This document shows positions 9,726 to 17,940 of a stretch of DNA of 64,000 bases, in pieces. The DNA is from Lichenicola sp050954785 (GTDB lineage: Bacteria; Pseudomonadota; Alphaproteobacteria; Acetobacterales; Acetobacteraceae). The notes beneath the pieces were generated by a model. That model was not told the origin of the DNA, ran no database searches, and saw only the letters and a program-made list of their open reading frames with translations. The DNA is taken from assembly GCA_050954785.1 (NCBI GenBank), contig JBPBQO010000155.1:1-64000 (forward strand). Direction: 5' to 3'. The translations under genes and the position numbers were made by a program. Position 1 is the stretch's first letter, and every line of letters begins with the position of its first letter.

Positions 9726-10058
9726 ATGGCCGATCCAGTGTTCCAGCGCATCCAGAGCGAGATCGATGCGAATTCGGTGATGCTCTACATGAAGGGCAAC
9801 GCGATGTTCCCGCAGTGCGGCTTCTCCGCGCGTGTGGTCCAGATTTTGACTCATGTCGGCGTACCGTTTCAGACCGCGAACGTGCTCGAAGATCCGGCCC
9901 TGCGTGACGGCGTCAAGGCGTTCTCGAACTGGCCGACGATCCCGCAGCTTTACGTCAAGGGCGAGCTGGTCGGTGGCTGCGATATCGTGACCGAGATGTT
10001 CCAGTCCGGTGAGCTTGAGACCTTGTTCGCGGAAAAAGGCGTGGTCGTCTCAGCCTAA
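9726..10058 (+). CDS. grxD: Monothiol glutaredoxin, Grx4/GrxD type
   Basis: A 110-aa monothiol glutaredoxin that carries and transfers [2Fe-2S] clusters. The active-site CGFS is at Cys31, in the context KGNAMFPQCGFSARVV; the usual residue pair before CGFS is P-x, here PQ. The glutathione-binding segments WPTIPQLYVKGELVGGCDI are intact. AGGAG precedes the ATG at 9726; the frame extends upstream through bolA's tail but that part is not glutaredoxin. It pairs with BolA. Confidence 0.93.
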   Translation: MADPVFQRIQSEIDANSVMLYMKGNAMFPQCGFSARVVQILTHVGVPFQTANVLEDPALRDGVKAFSNWPTIPQLYVKGELVGGCDIVTEMFQSGELETLFAEKGVVVSA

Positions 10059-10173
10059 GGCTTGATGGTCTTTCTTGTGACACTGAATCCAGGCAGTTCT
10101 TACTTTACCGCAGCGCTGGGGATGTCGTATCGAATTAGCCCAGGGACGATCAAACGATCCAGGGGATATATTC

Positions 10174-10509
10174 GTGGCCATCCGCACCATTGTCGCCAGA
10201 AGCCTGTCCGCGTGCCTCCTGACGCTGGCGGTTGGATCGATCGCAGCGCCTCAGGCAATGGCTCAGCACATGGTAACGGACGGCGAAGCCGGCAAATTGA
10301 CCCTGGATTCGCTGACCGCGACGCCGGCTCCGGTTTATCGTCGGGTGATCGCCTACCACACGCCCAGGGCGTCTCGCAGTAACTGGTCGTCCGCTGTGCG
10401 TGGCGGCACAGTGCGTGGTGTGCATTCGGTGGTCTATCACCACGCCTATCGCCAGCCGGTTTTAGCGACCAGCCATCACGTTGCCAGCCATCGCCGCGTT
10501 CGCGGCTAG
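10174..10509 (+). CDS. Small secreted protein, function unknown
   Basis: A GTG-started 111-aa protein preceded by AGGGG. Residues 1-31 form a signal peptide ending at AMAQ. The mature part is short, basic and rich in His, Arg, Ser and Val, with repeated HH and YH pairs towards the C-terminus (VVYHHAYRQ, ATSHHVASHRR). It has no cysteine in the mature chain and no domain I recognise. Metal binding by the histidines is conceivable but not shown. The coding potential is supported by the signal peptide and start context only. Confidence 0.55.
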   Translation: MAIRTIVARSLSACLLTLAVGSIAAPQAMAQHMVTDGEAGKLTLDSLTATPAPVYRRVIAYHTPRASRSNWSSAVRGGTVRGVHSVVYHHAYRQPVLATSHHVASHRRVRG

Positions 10510-10631
10510 GCAATCGGTCCAACCGGACGTCGACACTTGTCTAGCTAAAGAGGCTCACTGGTTTTGGTGGCGTAGCCAAAGTGGCAATGCCGACCTGTCC
10601 GAACTGATCGCCTTCTGCGCCAATCCAACTG

Positions 10632-11033
10632 TCACGATGGGTTCTGCTGCCGGAAGGCATCGGTGATGCGTCGGACTACACCTGCGGCATCTACCAGCAA
10701 CACATCGAAGCGGATGCATCCATGTGTCCATTCGGGATGCCGGCCGAGCAGGATTTGGCCGGCGCCGAGCAGCCGTTTCTGCTGGCGTGCGGACACCGAT
10801 GCCGCAGCCTGGCTCAGGATCGGTCTTGCCTTGACCTCGACGAACGCGAGCAGCGCTTCGGTACCCGGCTCGAGCCGCTCGGCGACGATGTCGATTTCGC
10901 CGCAAGGCGTCCTGGCCCGCCGCAGCAGGATGGTCCAGCCGTCTCGTCGCAGCGCCGAGCATGCGGCCTCCTCGGCTGCCATGCCACGTTGCCAGGCGCT
11001 TCCGCCACGGCGGGTTCGAGCCAAGCCTTGCAT
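10632..11033 (-). CDS. yraN: YraN/UPF0102 family nuclease-like protein
   Basis: A 133-aa protein of the YraN family, with a restriction-endonuclease-like fold of unknown role. The family pattern is present: RGMAAEEAACSALRRDGWTIL, GEIDIVA and FVEVKAR (the E/D-x-K triad of the fold), then a C-terminal RFDVLLV. The start at ATG 11033 is chosen since the family begins near RRxG...AE; the frame stays open 53 codons further upstream without homologous sequence. It is transcribed away from cls. Confidence 0.85.
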   Translation of the reverse strand: MQGLARTRRGGSAWQRGMAAEEAACSALRRDGWTILLRRARTPCGEIDIVAERLEPGTEALLAFVEVKARPILSQAAASVSARQQKRLLGAGQILLGRHPEWTHGCIRFDVLLVDAAGVVRRITDAFRQQNPS

Positions 11034-11175
11034 CAGGCTGGCGTCGGGCTGTTGCAAGGGCGACGAGCCGGTAAGGGGGCTGGTCAAAGTCGGTTCACCA
11101 TCGCATCGTGTCGGTCCGGCCGAACGGTCGGGGCCGCGCTTCGTCTGTCCGGCATGCGGTGTCGTTCTCCAACAC

Positions 11176-11202
11176 GGAACCGTAGTTTGCACTTGATTCG
11201 TT
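11176..11202 (+). promoter_or_regulatory. EcfG-like promoter candidate before cls
   Basis: GGAAC at 11176-11180 and CGTT at 11199-11202 match both halves of the alphaproteobacterial general-stress sigma (EcfG) consensus, but the 18-base spacer is one longer than the usual 16-17. The cls start is 17 bases downstream. Confidence 0.35.
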
Positions 11203-11218
11203 ACCGGTCCGTCACCGC

Positions 11219-12652
11219 ATGACGATCCATTCGGTTTGGCTGTTCGCTCACCATCTGCTGTGGCCGCTGCGACTGGTGCTGTCGGTTCTGGTTACGCTGC
11301 ATGTGCTCCGGACCAAGCGCGATATCGGTTCGGCGATCGGCTGGATCGGCCTTGCCTGGCTTGCCCCGCTGATCGGCGCCTGCCTGTACGTGATGTTCGG
11401 GGTCAACCGGGTCCGGCGCCTGGCGCAGCGGTTGAGCAAGCGACAACGCTGGTCCAGCAAACACGGCGTCTCGACCGGAAAGCGGAAGCTCGAGGGCGAA
11501 TACGAGCTCCTGGCCGAAGCGGTCGGGCGGCTGACCGGCCGGCCCCTGCTGGGCGGCAACACGTTGCGCCGGTTCGAGAATGGCGACGCTGCCTATCCGG
11601 TCATGCTGCAGGCGATCGGGGCGGCGGAACGCACGATCCTGCTGTGTTCGTACCTGTTCCATGACGACAAGCTCGGCAGCCAGTTCGTCGATGCGATCAT
11701 CGCCGCGAAGAACCGTGGCGTAGAAGCCAGGGTGATCGTCGATGGTGTGGGCAGCGGCTATCTTCGGTGCCGGGCAGCGAACCGGCTGATTGCAGCCGGG
11801 GTGCCGACATCGCGGTTCATGCATTCGCTGCTACCCTGGCGAATGCCGTTCATCAACCTGCGCACCCACAAGAAGATCCTGGTGGTGGACGGGCACATCG
11901 GCTTCACCGGCGGCATGAATATCGCTGTCGAGAACATGTTGCAGGATCGTCCGAAGCATCCGGTCTCGGACACGCATTTCAAGCTGCGCGGGCCGATCGT
12001 GCACCAGCTCAGCGAAGCATTCGCCAAGGACTGGTCGTTCAGTACCCGCCATGAGCTCGATCGGGAGGAATTTTTTCCCGAGCAGCAGGAGGTGACGCCT
12101 CCCGGCACCGGCGCGCTGATGCGGGTAGTGACGTCCGGGCCGGACAACGACGTCGAGAAAATCGAGTTTACGATGATGCAGGCGGTGGCCATGGCTCGCA
12201 GCTCGGTACGGATCATGACGCCATACTTCCTGCCGGACGAGCGTCTGCTGACGGTGCTGGCGATGGCGGCGATGCGCGGTATCGAGATCGACATCGTCAT
12301 GCCCCTGGCCAGCAACCAGAAGCCGGTCGACTGGGCCCGCAACGCCAATAATGGGCCATTGCTCGACGCTGGCGTCCGGCTATGGCTGGCGCGACCGCCG
12401 TTCAACCATTCCAAGCTGATGACGATGGACACCAGTTGGGCGCTGATCGGCAGCTCCAACCTCGACGTACGTAGCCTGCGACTTAATTTCGAACTGAATG
12501 TCGAGGTTTACGATAAGGCGATGGCATCCGAGATCGATACGTTCATCTGCGACCACCGGCATATCCGCCTGACCCATCACGACCTGGACAAGCGCAATTT
12601 CCCGCATCGTCTGCGCGATGCCAGCGCCCGGCTGATGCTGCCCTATCTCTGA
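11219..12652 (+). CDS. cls: Cardiolipin synthase (phospholipase D family)
   Basis: Membrane enzyme that makes cardiolipin from phosphatidylglycerol. The 477-aa protein begins with two membrane segments (about residues 8-25 and 38-60), then two PLD domains. HKD motif 1 is THKKILVVDGHIGFTGGMN (His217, Lys219, Asp224) and HKD motif 2 is NHSKLMTMDTSWALIGSSN (His397, Lys399, Asp404). All catalytic residues are present. It overlaps the convergent phosphodiesterase gene by ten bases at the 3' end. An EcfG-like promoter lies just upstream. Confidence 0.92.
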   Translation: MTIHSVWLFAHHLLWPLRLVLSVLVTLHVLRTKRDIGSAIGWIGLAWLAPLIGACLYVMFGVNRVRRLAQRLSKRQRWSSKHGVSTGKRKLEGEYELLAEAVGRLTGRPLLGGNTLRRFENGDAAYPVMLQAIGAAERTILLCSYLFHDDKLGSQFVDAIIAAKNRGVEARVIVDGVGSGYLRCRAANRLIAAGVPTSRFMHSLLPWRMPFINLRTHKKILVVDGHIGFTGGMNIAVENMLQDRPKHPVSDTHFKLRGPIVHQLSEAFAKDWSFSTRHELDREEFFPEQQEVTPPGTGALMRVVTSGPDNDVEKIEFTMMQAVAMARSSVRIMTPYFLPDERLLTVLAMAAMRGIEIDIVMPLASNQKPVDWARNANNGPLLDAGVRLWLARPPFNHSKLMTMDTSWALIGSSNLDVRSLRLNFELNVEVYDKAMASEIDTFICDHRHIRLTHHDLDKRNFPHRLRDASARLMLPYL

Positions 12653-13353
12653 CGAAACGCCTGGAACCCGGTTCTTTTCAGCGTGTCGGCCGCGGCCATG
12701 CGCAACACCACCCTGATCGGGTGATGGTCGGACGGGCGATGCGGCAGCACCCGGGTTTCGATGCAGTCGAGCCCGCGTGCCAGGCAGCGGTCGAGGCGGA
12801 TCGGCACCATGTCGGCCATGCGATGGGTAGCCGCGCGTGGGCCGACATCGCGGAAGCCGGGCAGCAGTGCCGGTCCGAGCAGGTTGAAGTCGCCGAGCAC
12901 GGCGCCGCAGGGCGGCAGGAAGGTGGCGATCCGCCGGAGCTGGCGACGATTCAGCACCTGGCCATGCGACAGATGGACGTTGGCGACCGAAAAATCGCCG
13001 ATGTCGATGATCTGGCAGACGCGCCGGATCAGCGAGCCAGGCTGCAGCGGATGCACTTTCGGGACCGACAGGAACGGGGTCGGGCTCCAGCAGGCGACAC
13101 CGTGGATGCGGCCGGGCAGGGGCGATCGCGCATAATAGCCCCCGATACGGTTGGCGAGATGATCGATATCCAGCGTCGCTTCCTGCATCAGCAGCAGGTC
13201 CGGCTGCTCGTCATGGATCAGCCGGATCACGTCGTCGATCGATGCGCCGGTAGTCCGCAACAGGTTCCAGCTCACGATAACAGTCTGCTTCGGTGCGAGC
13301 GGTATGAGCGGCCGGTCCATCCAGGTCTCGTCTACGGTGGCGGTATCGCTCAT
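12643..13353 (-). CDS. Endonuclease/exonuclease/phosphatase family protein
   Basis: A 236-aa protein of the DNase I/EEP superfamily of metal-dependent phosphoesterases. Motifs in order are VSWNLLRT (start of the fold), LLLMQEATL (metal-binding Glu), NVHLSHG, VLGDFNLLGP (Asp/Asn) and the terminal PSDHHPI (catalytic Asp-His). No signal peptide is obvious. The start ATG at 13353 gives the normal size; the same frame stays open far upstream, but there it is the out-of-frame copy of the neighbouring membrane gene. The substrate (nucleic acid, phospholipid or other) is not evident; adjacency to cls is suggestive only. Confidence 0.82.
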   Translation of the reverse strand: MSDTATVDETWMDRPLIPLAPKQTVIVSWNLLRTTGASIDDVIRLIHDEQPDLLLMQEATLDIDHLANRIGGYYARSPLPGRIHGVACWSPTPFLSVPKVHPLQPGSLIRRVCQIIDIGDFSVANVHLSHGQVLNRRQLRRIATFLPPCGAVLGDFNLLGPALLPGFRDVGPRAATHRMADMVPIRLDRCLARGLDCIETRVLPHRPSDHHPIRVVLRMAAADTLKRTGFQAFRQR

Positions 13354-13412
13354 CGAATCAGTTAGCGTATCGCGACGTCGATCGTTCCACCGGTTTCCCT
13401 CCTCGCCGTACG

Positions 13413-14543
13413 TCACGCACCGGGCTTGATCCCGGCGATCGGGTAGATCGGCTTGGTGGTTGCGGTATCGCCGTTGGCGGCGAATTCGACGGCAAGCGTA
13501 TAGCCCAGTCCGAGCAGCACCGGGCCCAGGAAGATGCCGAGGCCACCGAAGCTCAATACCCCGCCCAGCACGCCCAGCACTGTCAGCAGGTAGGGGAGCT
13601 GCGCACCGCGGGCGATGAACACCGGCCGGATGATATGGTCGGCTCCCGAAATCGCCAGCACTCCGTAGACGGTCAGGAATATGCCCCAGCCGAGATGATG
13701 GGTCAGCGCCAGCCAGATCGCCGCCGGCACCCACACCAGAGGCGCACCGATCGGCAGTACGGCAACGAACGCGGCGATGCCGCCGAACAGTATCGGGCTC
13801 GGCACGCCGGCCATATAGAAACCGACCCCGGTCAGGATGCCCTGCACGATCGCGGTACCGAGAATGCCATACACCGTCCCGCGCACGGTGCTGCCGGCGA
13901 CGCCGAGCAGCCGGTTGGCATAGGGCCCGGCGATGCGGGTGATTATGGCGGTCAGCGTGCTGCCCAGCGCGTCGCCGTTTACCCAGAAAAAGAAGCCGAT
14001 GAACAATGCCAGCACCAATTGCAACAAGCCGCTGGCGATCTGCACCAGAACCGCCAGGATCCGGCCGACGATGGTCCCGATATAGGGCTGCACGGTAGCA
14101 CCGACCTGATTGAGGTCGGCCGACCAGCGATCCAGCGTCTCGGTCAGTTGTCGCCCGACCAACGGAACCCGCGCTACCCAGTGCGGTGGCTCGGGCAGGC
14201 CAAGCGCGGCAAGGCTCGAAACAGCATGCAGCATGCCCGGCGCATCCTCGACGCCGGCGGATGCCACCAGGCCGATCGGTAGCACGACCAGCAGCGCGGT
14301 CATGATCATCATCAGGACGGCGGCGGAAAAACGGCCGGTTTTGGCGCGCAGCCGGACGTAGACCGGCCATGTGGTGAACACCAGGATCCCGGCCCACAAG
14401 ATCGCTGAGAAGAACGGATACAGCACGACCACGCAGCCAGTCGCGACGCCGCCCAGCAGCAGTCCCATCATGATGCGTTCGGCCATCATCGTCTGCATCG
14501 TCCCTGGCCGCTCGATCGTCAGCCTCTCATGAAGGCTCGTCAT
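13413..14543 (-). CDS. AI-2E family transporter (PerM-like)
   Basis: A 376-aa polytopic membrane protein of the AI-2 exporter/PerM family. It shows about eight hydrophobic segments, including an N-terminal pair around residues 27-60, a central amphipathic stretch (residues 90-145), and C-terminal helices containing GVPSPILFGGIAAFVAVLPIGAPLVW and GGLGIFLGPVLLGLGY, the most conserved family blocks. Substrates of this family vary (autoinducer-2 export, Na+/H+ exchange, unknown). ATG at 14543 is used; a later Met at residue 16 is an alternative. It lies 59 bases upstream of the EEP gene and may be co-transcribed with it. Confidence 0.85.
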   Translation of the reverse strand: MTSLHERLTIERPGTMQTMMAERIMMGLLLGGVATGCVVVLYPFFSAILWAGILVFTTWPVYVRLRAKTGRFSAAVLMMIMTALLVVLPIGLVASAGVEDAPGMLHAVSSLAALGLPEPPHWVARVPLVGRQLTETLDRWSADLNQVGATVQPYIGTIVGRILAVLVQIASGLLQLVLALFIGFFFWVNGDALGSTLTAIITRIAGPYANRLLGVAGSTVRGTVYGILGTAIVQGILTGVGFYMAGVPSPILFGGIAAFVAVLPIGAPLVWVPAAIWLALTHHLGWGIFLTVYGVLAISGADHIIRPVFIARGAQLPYLLTVLGVLGGVLSFGGLGIFLGPVLLGLGYTLAVEFAANGDTATTKPIYPIAGIKPGA

Positions 14544-14710
14544 CGCAAAGTGGGGAACACCGCGTGTGGTTTGTTCGAAAGTTCCCGCATGACGGGTTAA
14601 AAAAGTGAAACTGCGCCGGGCAACGGGCGAGTAGACATCATTTGCACATTGTATCGCTGATCGATCATTTCGTCATAGCAAGTCGGGCAAGTTAATGTTA
14701 GCGTCACTTT

Positions 14711-14736
14711 ACCGTTAAAACTCATCCATTAACGGT
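14711..14736. promoter_or_regulatory. Inverted repeat upstream of the XRE regulator (operator candidate)
   Basis: Perfect 8-base arms ACCGTTAA and TTAACGGT separated by ten bases, centred about 45 bases before the XRE start codon in an AT-rich intergenic stretch. Position and symmetry fit an autoregulatory operator; which protein binds is inferred. Confidence 0.5.
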
Positions 14737-14768
14737 CAATATCTGATGATTGATGGCTAGGATCCATT

Positions 14769-15650
14769 ATGCGCGTTAATGAGATTGGTCAGCAGCTACG
14801 AGCCTACCGTTTGGAATCTGGTATGCGAGCTGAAGAGATCGCCGCCCGGCTCGGCGTTTCTCGAGCAGCCCTCTATCGTTACGAGAAGGGTGAGGTCATC
14901 AAGCTGGATACTGTCCAGCGGCTGGCGGAACTTCTCAAAATATCACCGCTGTCCCTGTTAGGTATCGGGGTCGAATATTATAGCCGTACGATCGGGTTCT
15001 TCGAGCGGATGCGCCAGATCGAGGAGGGAGCCGACCAGATCCTGCAGGTCGGCGATCCGCTCTGCTATCTGGTTACGTCCGAGAGCTACGATTCCGTATT
15101 GACCGACTGCATGTTCCAGTTGGCGGATGAGGCTGGTGACGAGGCCGCGACCCTACGCTCCCTGGCCGAGCAGGTGCTGGGCATCCTGTCGCTCCGCAAG
15201 CGGGTCTATCAGGCACGCCGCCCCGGCATTATCGCCATTCTTCCAGAGCATGCGATCCAGCGGCTGCTGCAGAATGGAATCGCCGGCGGGCTGGTTCTGA
15301 ACGACAACCTCCGCGATCGGTGCAGACGCGTGGCGGCTACCGAGATCGAGGCAATCGCCGTGCTGCTCGAGACAGAGCCGATGGGACTGCAGTTCAGCCT
15401 GATGGCTGGCCCCGAGGCCACCACGAACTGTGTCCTGCTGCGCCAGCGGGACCGCGCCACACTCGCGATCAACCCGTTCCGCAGCGATGCCTGTTCCAAC
15501 CTGTCGGCCGGGGTTGCCCTGGTGACCGGCGCACCGGAAGCGGTATCGACGCATCAGCGTGCCGCCGAAGGCATGTGGCGCGACTCGATCAAGGGTGCGG
15601 CAGCGGCAAAGCGGGTACGGGCCCTGCTTGCAGCCTATCGCATCCAGTGA
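14769..15650 (+). CDS. XRE-family transcriptional regulator with unknown sensor domain
   Basis: A 293-aa protein. Residues 1-60 form a helix-turn-helix of the XRE/Cro type (IGQQLRAYRLESGMRAEEIAARLGVSRAALYRYEKGE), ending in the usual TVQRLAELLKISPLSLLG. Residues 70-293 form a domain I cannot name, with a segment like a ligand-sensing module (TNCVLLRQRDRATLAINPFR). It is followed by sseA and metC on the same strand after 80 bases, so it may control sulfur amino-acid genes; this is an inference from position. An AGGA ribosome site precedes ATG. The palindrome at 14711-14736 lies in its promoter. Confidence 0.85.
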   Translation: MRVNEIGQQLRAYRLESGMRAEEIAARLGVSRAALYRYEKGEVIKLDTVQRLAELLKISPLSLLGIGVEYYSRTIGFFERMRQIEEGADQILQVGDPLCYLVTSESYDSVLTDCMFQLADEAGDEAATLRSLAEQVLGILSLRKRVYQARRPGIIAILPEHAIQRLLQNGIAGGLVLNDNLRDRCRRVAATEIEAIAVLLETEPMGLQFSLMAGPEATTNCVLLRQRDRATLAINPFRSDACSNLSAGVALVTGAPEAVSTHQRAAEGMWRDSIKGAAAAKRVRALLAAYRIQ

Positions 15651-15660
15651 TTTAGACACA

Positions 15661-15718
15661 TCCCAAGGCGTGACCGCTGCCACGATCCGGCTCGTGGCGG
15701 TGGTCGATAGCCCTGGGA
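15661..15718 (+). promoter_or_regulatory. Structured leader hairpin before sseA
   Basis: A 13-pair stem (15673-15685 with 15692-15704, including two G-U pairs) closed by the 6-base loop TCCGGC, then an outer stem TCCCA (15661-15665) with TGGGA (15714-15718). The outer arm includes the GGGA that best serves as the sseA ribosome binding site, 12 bases before ATG 15731. It lacks a U-run, so it looks more like a translational control element than a terminator. Confidence 0.5.
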
Positions 15719-15730
15719 GACTTTGCGCGC

Positions 15731-16633
15731 ATGAGCCCACTTATCTCTGTGGCCGACCTCGCGTCGCTGCTGGCCAAGCCGGCGATGGACCGGGCTGGCC
15801 TGGTTCTCCTCGACGCCACGACGCTACTTCCTGGCGAGAGCTTCGATATCGAGGCGATGTTCGTGCAGGCGCACCTGCCCGGCGCCCGCCGGTTCGACAT
15901 CGACGTATTTTCCGATCCGGACGCCATTCTGCCGCACATGGTGCCGAGCCAGGGCCGGTTCGCCCGGCTGATCGCGGCACTCGGCGTCTGCAACGATAGC
16001 GACGTAGTGTTTTACGACCAGTCCGGGATCGTATCCGCGGCACGCGGCTGGTGGCTCCTCGGCCTATTCGGCCATGACAGGGTGCGGGTGCTCGATGGCG
16101 GCCTGCCGGCCTGGCGGGACGAGGGATACATGCTGGAGCAGGGCGAACCGGTGCCGCCTCGTCCTGCGTATTTCACGCCGATGCTGCGGACGAGCCGGCT
16201 GATCGGACTTGGCGATATGGTCGAGCTCTCCCGCGCGGCGGTTTCCGACGATGCGGATGCAGCCCGCCTGCTGGACGCACGGAGTCGTGGACGTTTCGAG
16301 GCGACCATGCCGGAACCTCGGGCTGGACTGGCGGGCGGACACATTCCCGGTGCGGCAAGCCTTCCGTTCGGCGAGTTGTTGATCGAGGGCCGCCGCCTCC
16401 GACCCGTCGGCGAGTTGCGGGCGCGGTTCGAGGCAGCTGGCGTGGCGCAAGGCGACCATGTGGTGACGAGCTGCGGTTCCGGCCTGACTGCGTCGGTACT
16501 GGCGCTGGCACTTGCCGTGTCCGGTTATGGTGCCGGCGCGATGTATGACGGATCCTGGACCGAATGGGCACAGGCGCCCGGCCTGGAGCGTGCTACCGGA
16601 CCCGGCTTGATCCATCGTGGAGCCGTTTCATGA
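15731..16633 (+). CDS. sseA: 3-mercaptopyruvate sulfurtransferase (two-rhodanese-domain)
   Basis: A 300-aa sulfurtransferase with two rhodanese domains (residues about 5-135 inactive, 160-295 active). The active-site loop is CGSGLT with the sulfur-accepting Cys248; CGSGxT is typical of mercaptopyruvate sulfurtransferase rather than thiosulfate sulfurtransferase. Other family marks are the inter-domain LDARSRGRFEA and GHIPGAASLPF. It moves sulfur from mercaptopyruvate to thiols or cyanide in the cytoplasm. Its stop overlaps the ATG of metC (ATGA), consistent with a cysteine/methionine sulfur unit under the upstream XRE regulator. Confidence 0.9.
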   Translation: MSPLISVADLASLLAKPAMDRAGLVLLDATTLLPGESFDIEAMFVQAHLPGARRFDIDVFSDPDAILPHMVPSQGRFARLIAALGVCNDSDVVFYDQSGIVSAARGWWLLGLFGHDRVRVLDGGLPAWRDEGYMLEQGEPVPPRPAYFTPMLRTSRLIGLGDMVELSRAAVSDDADAARLLDARSRGRFEATMPEPRAGLAGGHIPGAASLPFGELLIEGRRLRPVGELRARFEAAGVAQGDHVVTSCGSGLTASVLALALAVSGYGAGAMYDGSWTEWAQAPGLERATGPGLIHRGAVS

Positions 16634-17865
16634 ATACCGACGACCGCGTTCCAGGCATCGGACAAGGCTGGTCCGGGTTGACCGACAAGCTGGTCCGGCT
16701 CGGCCGGCCGACCGGCACCGAGCCCGGCTTCGTCAACGCGCCGGTCTCACGCGGATCCACGGTCCTGTACGAGAGTATGGACGCGATGCGTGCCCGGTCG
16801 GCGCAACGCTACGACCACGAACTCATCTACGGCGCGATGGGCGGCCCGACCCAGGCACTGCTGGAGGAAGCGATCGCCGCGATCGAGGGCGGCCGCCATA
16901 CCCAGGTGGTCTCGTCCGGACTCGCTGCCTGCACCACCCCATTATTGGCGTTTCTCGGCGCCGGCGGCCACTGCCTGATGCCGGACAGCGTCTACGGGCC
17001 AACCCGTCGTTTCTGCGACAGCATGCTAAGGCGGCTCGGCATCGAGACGACCTACTACGACTCGATGATCGGGGAGCCGGCGCTGGAGGCGCTGATGCGT
17101 CCGACCACGCAGGTTTTGTTTGCCGAAAGCCCGGGCAGCCACAGCTTCGAGGTGCAGGATGTCGGGATGCTGGCTCGCGTCGCGCATGCGCACGGCGCCA
17201 AGCTGATGCTCGACAACACCTGGGGCATCCATATTTTCCAGCCGTTCGAGCATGGGGTGGATGTTTCGATCCAGGCACTGACCAAATATCCGTCCGGACA
17301 CGCCGACACGGTGCTGGGTGCGATCACCGTCGTGGATCAGGCTGACTGGGTGGTGCTGCGCGACTCGGTGGTTCAGCTCGGCCAGTATGCCGGGCCGGAC
17401 GAGTGCTGGCTGACGCTGCGCGGCCTGCGCACGATGGGGGTTCGCCTGGAGCGGCAGTCCCGATCGGCCATGCAGGTCGCGCTCTGGCTGCAGGATCGTC
17501 CCGAGGTGGCGCGGGTGCTGCACCCGGCCCTGCCGGGTAGCCCCGGCCACGAGTTCTGGCGCCGCGACTTCACCGGTGCTGCCAGCCTGTTCGGCGTGGT
17601 GTTCCATCGGGACTTCACCGCCGCCGCGGTGGAGGACATGGTAGCGGCACTCGGCGTGTTCGGGCTCGGCGCGTCGTGGGGCGGCTATGAGAGCCTTGCA
17701 CTGCCGACCACCGGCACGGTCAGCCGGACGGCCGTCGCTCAGACCGTGCGGGACCCGTCGATGAGCGGACCGGCGCTCCGCCTGCATATCGGGCTGGAAT
17801 CGCCCGACGAGCTGATCGCCGATCTCGAAGGTGGCCTGGAAGTGCTGCGCGCCGCCTCTGCCTAA
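16630..17865 (+). CDS. metC: Cystathionine beta-lyase (Cys/Met PLP enzyme)
   Basis: PLP enzyme of the Cys/Met metabolism family that splits cystathionine to homocysteine, pyruvate and ammonia. The 411-aa protein starts at an ATG overlapping the sseA stop. PLP lysine lies in ALTKYPSGHAD (Lys219), with the cofactor-binding LMLDNTWG upstream and the substrate-carboxylate region near YESLALP and RLHIGLES. The TW(G) after LDN and the short form favour beta-lyase over gamma-synthase, but specificity within this family is hard to call. Confidence 0.87.
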   Translation: MNTDDRVPGIGQGWSGLTDKLVRLGRPTGTEPGFVNAPVSRGSTVLYESMDAMRARSAQRYDHELIYGAMGGPTQALLEEAIAAIEGGRHTQVVSSGLAACTTPLLAFLGAGGHCLMPDSVYGPTRRFCDSMLRRLGIETTYYDSMIGEPALEALMRPTTQVLFAESPGSHSFEVQDVGMLARVAHAHGAKLMLDNTWGIHIFQPFEHGVDVSIQALTKYPSGHADTVLGAITVVDQADWVVLRDSVVQLGQYAGPDECWLTLRGLRTMGVRLERQSRSAMQVALWLQDRPEVARVLHPALPGSPGHEFWRRDFTGAASLFGVVFHRDFTAAAVEDMVAALGVFGLGASWGGYESLALPTTGTVSRTAVAQTVRDPSMSGPALRLHIGLESPDELIADLEGGLEVLRAASA

Positions 17866-17940
17866 GGCGGCGCGTCGCGGTTCTGCCGCAGGACAACGTG
17901 CTGATCGCGCTTTTGTAGCGGACGGACGCTGTCCCCGGCA

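Noticed and set aside
12643..14397. A 584-codon frame joining the EEP phosphatase with upstream sequence
   Set aside because: The upstream part overlaps the AI-2E transporter in another frame and shows no homology; only the 3' 236 codons are real.
14563..14600. GGGAAC/GTTCCC repeat and EcfG-like motif before the AI-2E gene
   Set aside because: Spacing (21 or 13 bases) is wrong for EcfG and the arms are only six bases long with a 22-base gap.
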